The notes under the pieces are model-generated. The model ran no database searches and was not told the DNA's origin. It was given only the letters and a program-made list of their open reading frames with translations. Positions 55,575 through 63,886 of a DNA stretch of 64,000 nucleotides are shown here, one piece after another. The DNA is from Methylocystis rosea (GTDB lineage: Bacteria > Pseudomonadota > Alphaproteobacteria > Rhizobiales > Beijerinckiaceae), in the NCBI RefSeq assembly GCF_003855495.1, contig NZ_CP034087.1, positions 186,001 to 250,000 of the forward strand, given 5' to 3'. The translations under genes and the position numbers were made by a program. The number at the start of each line of letters is the position of its first letter. Position 1 is the stretch's first letter.

Positions 55575-58500
55575 ATGAGTTTCATGGACGCTAATGGCCT
55601 TACCTCGCAGGATGCGGAACGACTTCTGTCGCAATTTGGCAGAAATGAAGTCGTCGAGCGCGAGAAGCCCTTCCCGCTCAAGATCGCCGCCGAGCTATGG
55701 CAGCCCGTTCCATGGATGCTTGAAGCCGCGATCATTTTGCAGATCGCCATTGGCGAGCGGCTGGAGGCCGCAGTCATCGCGGCGCTTCTGCTCTTTAACG
55801 TCGCGCTGAGCTATTTTCAGCAAGACAAAGCGCAGGCCGCGCTCTCCATTTTGAAGTCAAGGCTTTCCGTCCGGGCGACGGTGAAGCGCGACGGCGTCTG
55901 GAAGGAAATTCCCGCGCCGGAGCTTGTGCCGGGAGACATTGTGAAACTCGAGCTCGGGTCCCTCGTTCCTGCTGACGCGCGCATTATTGAAGGATCGGTC
56001 CTCCTCGATCAATCCATGCTAACTGGCGAGTCGGCGCCCGTAGAAGTCGGCGCCGGCGCGGTGGCCTACTCTGGCGCCATTGGGCGGCGAGGAGAAGCAG
56101 TCGCCGAGGTCGTCGCCACCGGCGCCCGGTCCTACTATGGCAAGACTGCGGAGCTCGTGAGAGTCGCTGGCGCGAAAAGCGCGCAACAGGAGGCCGTTCT
56201 CGGCGTCGTGCGCAATCTCGCGGTGTTCAACGGCGCCGTTACGGTGTTCCTGATCGCTTACGGACATAGTCTTTCGATGTCCCCGGGGCGTCTCGTCGCC
56301 CTGGCGCTGACGGCGGTGCTCGCGTCCATTCCCGTAGCCCTTCCCGCGACCTTCACACTCGCAGCCGCGCTTGGCGCGCAGGCGCTCGCCCGGAAAGGCG
56401 TGCTGCTCACAAGGCTCGACGCAGTGCATGAGGCGGCGATGGTCGACGTGGTCTGCGCGGACAAGACCGGCACGCTGACGTCCAACCAGCTCGGCGTCGC
56501 GGCAGTGAAATCGCTGTCGGAGGCGTTCGAGGAAGCGGACGTTCTTCGCCTCGCGGCGCTCGCAAGTTCCGCCGCCGGTTTCGATCCCGTAGACGCAGCC
56601 ATCCGCATCGCGGCCCCACAAAATGGCGTAAACAGCTTGCCGCCGCTGCAGGTCCGCAGCTTTACGCCATTCGATCCGGCGACGAAGCTCGCCGAGGCCA
56701 TCGTCGCGGATGAAGCAGGCAGGGAAAGCCGCATCGTTAAAGGGGCGCCCATTGCGGTCGGCCGACTGTCGCCTTTCGACTCCCGGGCCGAACAGGACAT
56801 CGACGTCCTGAGTCGTTCCGCCGGCCGCGTCATCGCCGTGGCCCTCGGTCCGCGTGGGGCTGAGAAGCTCGTGGGGCTGATTGCTCTGAGCGACCCGCCG
56901 CGGCCGGAATCGAAACCACTCATCGCCGCATTGCGGGCGGAGGGCGTAAAGACCGTCATGGTGACGGGCGACGCGGCGGCGACGGCTTCGTCGGTTGGCC
57001 ACGCCGTCGGTCTCACGGGCCCCGTATGTCCTGCGGCGAAAATTTCCGAGAATGCGAATCCCGAGGATTACGCCATTTACGCAAGCGTGTTTCCAGAAGA
57101 CAAATTCAAGTTGGTGCAAGCGTTCCAGCACCGGGGGCACATTGTCGGCATGTGCGGGGACGGCGCCAATGACGCACCAGCTCTGCGCCAAGCGCAGATG
57201 GGCGTCGCCGTCTCCACGGCGACGGACGTCGCGAAATCCGCCGCCAGCATTGTCCTCACCGAGCCCGGTCTCAAGGGAATCGTCGCGGCGATCGAGGAGG
57301 GGCGCGCCGCCTTTCAACGCATTCTGACCTATACATTGAATGCGCTCGTCAAGAAATTCCTGCTCGTCCCCTTTCTTGGCATCGGCCTGCTGGCGACGGG
57401 CCACGCGATTGTGACGCCGATGCAAATGGCGCTGCTGCTCATCACCGGCGACTTTCTGACCATGGCCATCGCCACGGACCGGGCGACGCCTTCCTCGCAA
57501 CCCGACGCCTGGCGGCTCGGCCCGATCACCGGCGCGGCAGGATCGTTTGCCTTTGCGGGGCTGCTGTTTCTTTCGGCGATCATGCTCGTCGGCGAGCGGG
57601 TGCTCGGCTTGAGCATCGACGAACTGCGCACCGTCGCCTTTCTTTCCCTCGTTTTTTTCGGTCAGGCGACCGTTTACATTCTGCGTGAGCGCCAGCGTCT
57701 TTGGAGCTCGGCCCCCTCCGGATGGCTGTTAGCCTCTTCGTCGTTCAATATCGCAATCGCCATTGTGCTGGCGCTCGCTGGATGGCTGATGGCGCCGCTG
57801 CCCGCCTGGATCGTCGGAGAATTGTTTCTCGCGACGCTCCTTTTCGCTTTCTTTCTCGATCTGCTGAAATCATTCGTTTTTGCAAGCGTCGGCTTCTTAG
57901 CCGGCGCCGAAGCCGAGGCGAAGCGCAAGCTTGCTCCCTGGATACTTCCCTCCGGCGCCACCGTCCTGATCGTGCTCGTCGCTGCAGCGGCGGGGCTCTG
58001 GCCTTTGCCATTTGGACCGCCGCAACACGTCGCGGAAAGCACGCGGCCTGCTCGCGCTGCGCAATTCGCGACCCTCCAAGGCAAAGTCGAGGCGGCGCGC
58101 GAGCGATTCGTCGTCGCGCAAAGCGAGGGAACGATCGGCGCGCTGAGGTGCCACGCGGGCGAAAGAGTTGAGGAAGGACAACTCTGCGCCATGATCGTTA
58201 GTGATCCCTATTGGCGCGCGTTTAAAAGGCTCGAAACTGCGGAGCGCAATCGCAACAATGAGGAACGGCTACTGACTTCACTGGGTTCTGGACGCGGCGG
58301 ACGTTATGCGCGCTCAACTGCGCTGCGGCGCAGGCTGCTGCTGGCCCGGGCGCACGAGCGGCAGGACGAAATTGAAAGGCTGCACGCAGCCTTGCGGGAA
58401 GAGGAGAAACGCGCGAAGCCGATCGAAATCCGCGCGCCGTTCGACGTAATCGTTATTGCAAGCTATGCATCGACCGGAAAAAGGATTGCGCCATTCGCGC

Positions 58501-58841
58501 CGCTGTTTCTCTTCACTCGGGAATCACCCGACGTCGCGGTTCAACTTGAAGCGCCGCAAGACGAGCTGAAGCGTTTCCGCGTGGGGGATGCGGCGAAAAT
58601 CGTCTCCGAAGCCGCTCCCGGCCGCGTTTTGAACGGCAAGATCGCGGAAATTATTGGCCGCGAAGCAGCCGGAGACGGCGCCTCGCTCTCGGGGCGAGTG
58701 ATCGTCGAAGCGCCAAAGAGCGACGGTAGCTTCAGCGTCGGCTCGACCGTTACGGCGAAGATCGAGATCGTGCGCGAAGACGCGCCCGCCGACGCCGCGA
58801 CGCCCCTTTTGCCGCGCTCAGGATCTAGAGGCCCGCAGTGA
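55575..58841 (+). CDS. P3A-type proton ATPase fused to a C-terminal HlyD-like adaptor domain
   Basis: About 1088 residues from ATG 55575; ATG 55515 or TTG 55368 would lengthen a non-conserved lead. The first 780 residues are a plasma-membrane H+-ATPase: MLTGESAPVE, SIPVALPATFTLAAALGAQA, phosphorylated Asp296 (CADKTGTLTSNQ), MVTGDAAATA, GDGANDAPALRQAQ. After the usual ten helices comes an 11th (GATVLIVLVAAAAGLWPLPF). A membrane-fusion domain follows: lipoyl half GALRCHAGERVEEGQLCAMI, helical hairpin, second half IEIRAPFDVIVIASYASTGK, then a beta barrel (PQDELKRFRVGDAAKIV). The added helix would put the adaptor in the periplasm. This combination is new to me. Confidence 0.93.
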   Translation: MSFMDANGLTSQDAERLLSQFGRNEVVEREKPFPLKIAAELWQPVPWMLEAAIILQIAIGERLEAAVIAALLLFNVALSYFQQDKAQAALSILKSRLSVRATVKRDGVWKEIPAPELVPGDIVKLELGSLVPADARIIEGSVLLDQSMLTGESAPVEVGAGAVAYSGAIGRRGEAVAEVVATGARSYYGKTAELVRVAGAKSAQQEAVLGVVRNLAVFNGAVTVFLIAYGHSLSMSPGRLVALALTAVLASIPVALPATFTLAAALGAQALARKGVLLTRLDAVHEAAMVDVVCADKTGTLTSNQLGVAAVKSLSEAFEEADVLRLAALASSAAGFDPVDAAIRIAAPQNGVNSLPPLQVRSFTPFDPATKLAEAIVADEAGRESRIVKGAPIAVGRLSPFDSRAEQDIDVLSRSAGRVIAVALGPRGAEKLVGLIALSDPPRPESKPLIAALRAEGVKTVMVTGDAAATASSVGHAVGLTGPVCPAAKISENANPEDYAIYASVFPEDKFKLVQAFQHRGHIVGMCGDGANDAPALRQAQMGVAVSTATDVAKSAASIVLTEPGLKGIVAAIEEGRAAFQRILTYTLNALVKKFLLVPFLGIGLLATGHAIVTPMQMALLLITGDFLTMAIATDRATPSSQPDAWRLGPITGAAGSFAFAGLLFLSAIMLVGERVLGLSIDELRTVAFLSLVFFGQATVYILRERQRLWSSAPSGWLLASSSFNIAIAIVLALAGWLMAPLPAWIVGELFLATLLFAFFLDLLKSFVFASVGFLAGAEAEAKRKLAPWILPSGATVLIVLVAAAAGLWPLPFGPPQHVAESTRPARAAQFATLQGKVEAARERFVVAQSEGTIGALRCHAGERVEEGQLCAMIVSDPYWRAFKRLETAERNRNNEERLLTSLGSGRGGRYARSTALRRRLLLARAHERQDEIERLHAALREEEKRAKPIEIRAPFDVIVIASYASTGKRIAPFAPLFLFTRESPDVAVQLEAPQDELKRFRVGDAAKIVSEAAPGRVLNGKIAEIIGREAAGDGASLSGRVIVEAPKSDGSFSVGSTVTAKIEIVREDAPADAATPLLPRSGSRGPQ

Positions 58842-58917
58842 AGAGCGAAAACGCTCACGCCAACAGCGATCGCCCAGCAAACGCTCTCGGCTGCCGTCTG
58901 CGCGACATGACCGCAGG

Positions 58918-59398
58918 TTGTACGGCCGGAACTGGAAATGGCGTTGGCGCGCAGCGATCGAATGGAAGCGGAACTGGTGGACGGCGCGAGCCGGCCTCTT
59001 CCAGCTTTCGGACGTACCCAACAGCGAGAAAATCGAATCCGTGTTGCTGCGCGAGTTTATGGGCGTCGCCGAATTCGAGGCGCGCTACGATCTCTTCGGG
59101 CGTCGTCAAATTTCTCGCCTTTGGCGACAATGGCTATCTCAATAAGGTCGACAATGTCGTCAATTTCGCTTTTCTGACGGGGAGTTTTCCGCCTGACATC
59201 ACGAACAACGCGCGGCGCAAGAGGGCCGTGAAGGTCGGCGGCGGCATCAATGTTCAACAGCAGCTCATGCCGAGTCTGGGCTTTTTCCTGCGCGCCAGCA
59301 TGTGCGACGGGCGTTACGAGACGGTCGATTACACCGAATTCGACCGCCGGCCGAGGCCCAAGGCCGCTACTACGCGCAAATCGGGGAGCCCGCCTTAA
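58918..59398 (+). pseudogene. OprB-like carbohydrate porin relic
   Basis: Two frames join near 59100: AIEWKRNWWTARAGLFQLSD, VPNSEKIESVLLREFMGVAE and FEARYDLFGRR, then GVVKFLAFGDNGYLNKVDNV, GGGINVQQQLMPSLGFFLRA and DGRYETVDYTEFDR. These are consecutive beta strands of OprB-family outer-membrane porins. The N-terminal half and the last strands are missing and there is a frameshift. It lies directly after the ATPase-adaptor fusion. Confidence 0.78.
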
Positions 59399-59452
59399 CG
59401 GCGTGATATGACTCACATAAAGCAAAGCGACCTCCCGCAAACGCGGGATACC

Positions 59453-60559
59453 TCAGCTTTCAGCCGCACGGCGAGAAAGAGCCTTATCGACCAGCGACGC
59501 CACGAAGTGTTGGATGAGGTTGTAAAAGATAATCGGCAGCATGACGCCGGGGTGATCGGATAGCGTCATAGACGCGAGCACGAGGCCCGCCCCATTGTTG
59601 TTCATGCCAAGGCCGAACATCAGCGACGCCGTGCCGGCGCGATCGGCCCCGAAGGCGCGCGACACCAGATAGCCGGCCCCGAACATCACGAAACACAACA
59701 GAATCACGACGATCAGCATAATCACGACGAAATCGGGATCGGTCTGAGACACAACGCCCGGCAGGCTGATCGAGGCGTTGGAATAATTGAGCAGCGCCAG
59801 AACGCCAAAATTGCACAGTTTCAGATAAGGCGAAATCAGCGCCGCGCGTTTTTCTCCCAAAATCCAACGCGTCAGCATGCCGAACAAGGAGGGCGAGATG
59901 ACCCATGCCGCCAGGAAGCCTCCAGCGCCGTTCGCCGCGAGTTCATGTAAATCTTCGGAATAGTCGCCCGTCGTTACAAAGCCGACAGAGTGAAGCACGA
60001 TCGGCGTGAGAACCGGGCTGCAGAGCGTGGTGAGCAGGATCAGACCCAGGCTCACTGCAAGATTGCCGTTGGCGTTTTGCGCCCAGGCGGTCGACGCTCC
60101 AGCGATCGGCATTGCCGCAACCAAGGCCAGTCCGGTAAGGATTTGCTGAGTCTCGTCCGAATTGTGCCAAAGCTTCATCGTGATGCTAACGCCGATGACG
60201 AAGGCGAGGGGCACGAAGAGATTTCCTAGCGCTCCGCCCAGAAGAAGGGACGGATTGCGCAGCAGACTGGCCAGTTCCCTTGTCCTCACACCCAAGCCCG
60301 CGTTAAACAACAAAAACGCAAGCATCGCGGGTGGCAACGAGAAGGTGATCTTTGTTCGCCATATATCAATGCTTCCTACCTCTATGCTACGTACGTGAAC
60401 TCCTAGACTTGGGTAAATCGCAGCTATAATGTATGATGTAATAATTACCCATATAAAATATTTATGAATTACATGTTGAGCCGTTGAAATTATGTGAGTT
60501 GAGCGGAATTGCTGTTTGTACACGAGAGCCGACCCCGGTTGTCTCAACAAGTTTCTCAC
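59453..60559 (-). CDS. BASS-family (bile acid:sodium symporter-like) transporter
   Basis: A 368-residue membrane protein with 8-10 hydrophobic helices and the BASS layout: PPAMLAFLLFNAGLGVRTRE, ALVAAMPIAGASTAWAQNAN and FGLGMNNNGAGLVLAS, the last two resembling the crossed-helix cation sites of the family. Substrate unknown; it may be an organic anion. The start is a GTG at 60559 without clear ribosome site. The DNA for the first 60 residues (about 60350-60500) is much richer in A and T than the rest, which suggests a patchwork origin. Confidence 0.82.
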   Translation of the reverse strand: MRNLLRQPGSALVYKQQFRSTHIISTAQHVIHKYFIWVIITSYIIAAIYPSLGVHVRSIEVGSIDIWRTKITFSLPPAMLAFLLFNAGLGVRTRELASLLRNPSLLLGGALGNLFVPLAFVIGVSITMKLWHNSDETQQILTGLALVAAMPIAGASTAWAQNANGNLAVSLGLILLTTLCSPVLTPIVLHSVGFVTTGDYSEDLHELAANGAGGFLAAWVISPSLFGMLTRWILGEKRAALISPYLKLCNFGVLALLNYSNASISLPGVVSQTDPDFVVIMLIVVILLCFVMFGAGYLVSRAFGADRAGTASLMFGLGMNNNGAGLVLASMTLSDHPGVMLPIIFYNLIQHFVASLVDKALSRRAAES

Positions 60560-60836
60560 GAAAAACAGGCGGCCTTGCGGCGGGCTTGTTTGCCTGTGAG
60601 ATTGTCAGTTTATGAAGGCCGCCCGCCTCCGTGCGCTTCGATGCAAAACCGAGGCGCACAGGCATTGAAAGTCGTCGTCGGGAGAATCTTGATGATCCGG
60701 AAGCCCGGCGCGACGTCCAGACCTTCGCTCAACGCGATCGTTTGAACGTCATTCATGCGGCGACCCTTTTGGAGTTGCGAACCCGATTCGAGTCAAAACT
60801 CGATCCGAGTCCGCATTTCGCTGCTTCGACGACGGC
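60560..60836. other. Gap between the BASS gene and the PepSY gene
   Basis: A 48-codon minus-strand frame beginning MNDVQTIALSEGLDVAPGFR lies here, with no family I can name. Longer plus-strand frames lack coding character. I see no firm gene. Confidence 0.35.
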
Positions 60837-61157
60837 TCAGTCCGGGTTCTTGCCTTCTCGGGCATTTTCCAAAACGCGCCCGGTGTTGGCGTCGACGCCG
60901 ACCTCCTGCGTAACATGGCCGTTCCGGATATCGAATGAATAGCGAAGGCCGCTGCCGCCGGCCTCGCGTTCCAGTTCTTCATCCGTAATCTTGCCCGGGT
61001 GCGCTCTCAGAGCGATCGCGCGAGCCTGGTCGATGCTTACTTTTGCGTCCTTGGCCAGTTTTTCGCCGGTGTAAGCCATTGCCGGCCAAGCGCATAAGAG
61101 AGCCAGGCTCACCACTCCGCAGCGGACGCCGTAGTGACCGAGATTCTTCATAACCAT
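60837..61157 (-). CDS. PepSY-domain secreted protein (second set)
   Basis: A 106-residue protein from ATG 61157 (GGAG 7 bases upstream). A signal peptide (about 1-27, ending PAMA) precedes one PepSY domain: VSIDQARAIALRAHPGKITD, EELEREAGGSGLRYSFDIRN, VTQEVGVDANTGRVLE. It follows a sensor kinase and regulator on the same strand, mirroring the PepSY-regulator-kinase set at 43.8-46.2 kb. Confidence 0.87.
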   Translation of the reverse strand: MVMKNLGHYGVRCGVVSLALLCAWPAMAYTGEKLAKDAKVSIDQARAIALRAHPGKITDEELEREAGGSGLRYSFDIRNGHVTQEVGVDANTGRVLENAREGKNPD

Positions 61158-61314
61158 TGAGTTTCTCCAATTGCCCCCCGCGCCTCGGAACCGCGATGTG
61201 GGACGACCGCATCGCGGTTTCGAGGGGGACATTGGACGGTCAGACTTAGGAGCGAATTAGCAACAAACGGCCGAGCGGTTCGGATCGACGCGCAACGTCC
61301 TGGACTTCAGAGGC

Positions 61315-62634
61315 TCATGTTTCATGTCGCCCGGCGGCCTGGGACAGCGCCACCCGCGCCCGCACGCCCCGTTGGCCATCGGTCCGGTTGCCGACATCCA
61401 CGGAAATTTCATTGCGTTCCGCGATCCGCCGCGCGATGGCCAAGCCGAGGCCCGTCCCTTCCGCGTCGGCGGGCGCGGCGCGAAAGAAGCGATCGAAAAT
61501 GCGCTCCTCGGCGCCTTGCGGAATCCCAGGGCCGGAGTCGACGATTTCGATAACGGCCTGTTCTCCGATGCGCCGCACGGAGACGTCCACCTTTCCCCCC
61601 GATGGCGTGTAACGCACCGCATTGTCGATCAGGTTCTCCAGGAGGACACGTAATTCCTCGGTTGGTCCAAGAAACAATGCCGGCTGCTGTTCGATTACGC
61701 CGAGGTCTACGCCTTTGCGCTCGGCGATTTCGACATGGTCGGCCACGCAGGCCAGCAGCAGCGGCGCAACCTCGACGGGTTCGTTAAGCCGAGGAGGCGG
61801 GGGCTCGTCGAGGCGCGCCAAACGCAGCAGCTGCTTCACAAGTCCGCTCGCCCTCTGGACGCCTTGCGCAATCGCCGCCTTGCGTTCCTCAAGCGCATCT
61901 GGCGACCCGGAGGCGAGCCCGTCGGCTTGTATCTGAATCGCCGCGAGCGGCGTGCGCAATTCATGCGCGGCGTCGGACAGAAATTGCTTTTGTTGCTCGA
62001 AGGCGGCGCGAAGGCGCGCGATGAGGCTGTTCATCCCCTCGACCAGAGGGACGACCTCCACGGGGATGCCGCGCAGCGAAATCGGCTCGGCCGCGCGGGC
62101 GCTGCGCTCGGCGAGTTCCTGCGCAAGGGCGTTCAGTCGTCCCAGAAGCCGGTTCATGGCCCAGCCGACGACGATCCATGAGAGTGGAATGACGATCAGG
62201 ATCGGCGCAGCGGCCCCAATGGCGGCGCTGCGCGCGATCTCTTCGCGCACCGAATTGCGCTGCGCGACCTGCACGGTTCTCGCGCCGTCGCTCGTCATGT
62301 AGACGCGCCAATGGTCGCCAGCGGCTGAAAGGTCCGTCAAACCTGGCTGAGACTGGCGGGGAATCTCGACGTTTGGCGGCGACGCATGGATTTTGCGGCC
62401 GACCGCGTCCCAAATGGTCACTGAGAACTCGTCTTCGGGATCTTGGTCGATAGGCGCCGCCGCGCTGCTCGAGATGCCTTCGCCGGCATTGAGCGCGATT
62501 TGGCGTAACTGACCGTCCAGGAATTCCGAAGCCTCGTCGTAGGCAAAACGATAGGCGATCAGCACGGCCGCCGTCCCTATCAGAGCCAAAAGAAGCGTCA
62601 TCCAGACGAGGGCGGCGCGGCGCAGCGAATTCAT
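61315..62634 (-). CDS. Sensor histidine kinase (second system)
   Basis: A 439-residue kinase with helix 1 (about 7-27), a periplasmic domain of about 110 residues, helix 2 (AAIGAAAPILIVIPLSWIVV), a HAMP-like segment, the phosphorylation site FLSDAAHELRTPLAAIQIQA and an ATPase domain (LIDNAVRYTPSGGKV, DSGPGIPQGAEERIFDRFFR, GTGLGLAIARRIAERN). It resembles QseC/TctE-type kinases. The start overlaps the regulator stop by 4 bases. Confidence 0.93.
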   Translation of the reverse strand: MNSLRRAALVWMTLLLALIGTAAVLIAYRFAYDEASEFLDGQLRQIALNAGEGISSSAAAPIDQDPEDEFSVTIWDAVGRKIHASPPNVEIPRQSQPGLTDLSAAGDHWRVYMTSDGARTVQVAQRNSVREEIARSAAIGAAAPILIVIPLSWIVVGWAMNRLLGRLNALAQELAERSARAAEPISLRGIPVEVVPLVEGMNSLIARLRAAFEQQKQFLSDAAHELRTPLAAIQIQADGLASGSPDALEERKAAIAQGVQRASGLVKQLLRLARLDEPPPPRLNEPVEVAPLLLACVADHVEIAERKGVDLGVIEQQPALFLGPTEELRVLLENLIDNAVRYTPSGGKVDVSVRRIGEQAVIEIVDSGPGIPQGAEERIFDRFFRAAPADAEGTGLGLAIARRIAERNEISVDVGNRTDGQRGVRARVALSQAAGRHET

Positions 62635-63296
62635 GGCCGCGCCTTGGGCGACATCCAGCCGGCGCCGCGCACATTGAAGATCACGTCCTTTCCGAACTTG
62701 TGGCGGATCGAGTGGATCAGCACGGCGACGGCATTGCTTTCGACTTCTTCCCCCCAGCCATAAATGCGTTCCTCGATCTGCGCCCGCGACAAAATGCGCC
62801 CCGGGCGCTCCATCAGGGCGTGCATTAATGCGTATTCGCGGGCTGGCAGCACCTGGACCACGTCGCGATATGACAACTCGTGCGTCTCGGCGTCGAGTTC
62901 AGTCTCGCCTGAGATCATACGGGATATTGCCCGGCCCTGATGCCGCCGCAGGACCGCGCGCATCCGTGCGAGCAGTTCACGAAGTTCGAAGGGCTTGGCG
63001 AGGTAATCATCCGCCCCGAGGTCGAGGCCGGACACCCGGTCGTCCACACTGTCGCGGGCTGTGATGACCAGAACGGGCGCATTCAGTCCGTTCCGCCGCG
63101 CGGATTTCAGAAGGTCGAGGCCCTCGGCGCCAGGCAAGCCAAGGTCGAGGAGCACGATGGAGTGCGCGCCGTCAGCTAAAGCGGCCGATGCGTCGGCGCC
63201 GTCGCGCACCCAGTCGACAGACATGCCTTCCGCGCCGAGGGCCTGCGACACCCCGCGTCCAATCATCGGGTCGTCTTCAACGAGTAGGACGCGCAT
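62631..63296 (-). CDS. OmpR/QseB-family response regulator (second system)
   Basis: A 221-residue regulator from ATG 63296 (MRVLLVEDDPMIGRG; the frame upstream is non-coding). The receiver has the acidic pocket, Asp in IVLLDLGLPGAEGLD and Lys in YLAKPFELREL. The DNA-binding winged helix reads LPAREYALMHALMERPGRIL and VAVLIHSIRHKFG, ending VRGAGWMSPKARP. It is the first gene of a leftward regulator-kinase-PepSY operon. Confidence 0.93.
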   Translation of the reverse strand: MRVLLVEDDPMIGRGVSQALGAEGMSVDWVRDGADASAALADGAHSIVLLDLGLPGAEGLDLLKSARRNGLNAPVLVITARDSVDDRVSGLDLGADDYLAKPFELRELLARMRAVLRRHQGRAISRMISGETELDAETHELSYRDVVQVLPAREYALMHALMERPGRILSRAQIEERIYGWGEEVESNAVAVLIHSIRHKFGKDVIFNVRGAGWMSPKARP

Positions 63297-63451
63297 TCGA
63301 ATGGGTCTCCCTGCCGGGCAGTTTCGTCGGGGAATGGGGCGAAGCGGAGATGTATCGGAGTGGAGTCTCACCGTTGATTAGCGCGGTAAGTTTCTGCCCC
63401 GACGTATTCGGGAGGGGTCACTACGTCGTGCCGATTTCACACCAATGGCTG
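63297..63451. other. Promoter gap of the second two-component operon
   Basis: No gene here. The region separates the regulator start from the end of the EamA gene, both on the minus strand, and should hold the regulator promoter. No clear box is visible. Confidence 0.35.
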
Positions 63452-63886
63452 CTAGCCCTTGTAAGCCACGAGGATCGCTCCGAACCCGATCAATGCGACC
63501 CCGAGCCAATTGGGGAGCGACAGTCGTTCGCCCAAAAACGCGACGCCAAATAACGCGACTAGAACAACGCTCAACTTGTCGATTGGCGCGACCCGCGCGG
63601 CGTCGCCGATCTTGAGCGCACGGAAGTAGCAAATCCACGAACCGCCAGTAGCGAGCCCGGAAAGCACGAGAAAAGCATAGCTCCGGCTGGAAACCGAGCC
63701 CAATGACTGCCATTGGCCCGTGGCGATCAAGATTGTCCCAAGCGCGCACAGAATGACGATTGTGCGGACAAATGTAGCGAAGTCAGAATTGACGTTCTCG
63801 ATGCCGATCTTCGCGAAGATCGCGGTTAGCGCAGCGAAAGTGGCCGATAGAATCGCCCATACCTGCCAAGACTGGAAAGGGTTCAT
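63452..63886 (-). CDS. EamA-family small membrane transporter
   Basis: A 144-residue, single-EamA-domain protein with five hydrophobic helices. Typical segments are WAILSATFAALTAIFAKIGI near the start, SFLVLSGLATGGSWICYFRA-like helix 3 (LVLSGLATGGSWICYFRALK), APIDKLSVVLVALFGVAFLG and the end GVALIGFGAILVAYKG. Family members move small metabolites or drugs, often as homodimers when they have one domain. Substrate unknown. It precedes the second two-component operon on the same strand. Confidence 0.9.
   Translation of the reverse strand: MNPFQSWQVWAILSATFAALTAIFAKIGIENVNSDFATFVRTIVILCALGTILIATGQWQSLGSVSSRSYAFLVLSGLATGGSWICYFRALKIGDAARVAPIDKLSVVLVALFGVAFLGERLSLPNWLGVALIGFGAILVAYKG

Noticed and set aside
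56019..57500. 493-codon minus-strand frame inside the P3A-adaptor gene
   Set aside because: Antisense to a conserved ATPase core; Arg/Asp-rich translation without any domain.
58838..59398. Single 186-residue protein starting at the end of the P3A-adaptor gene (GTGA overlap)
   Set aside because: Its first 90 codons are not porin sequence; the true porin strands switch frame near 59100, so the overlap is accidental.
59433..59448. Hairpin TCCCGC-AAAC-GCGGGA as a terminator
   Set aside because: The stem is only 6 base pairs and no T-run follows on either strand.
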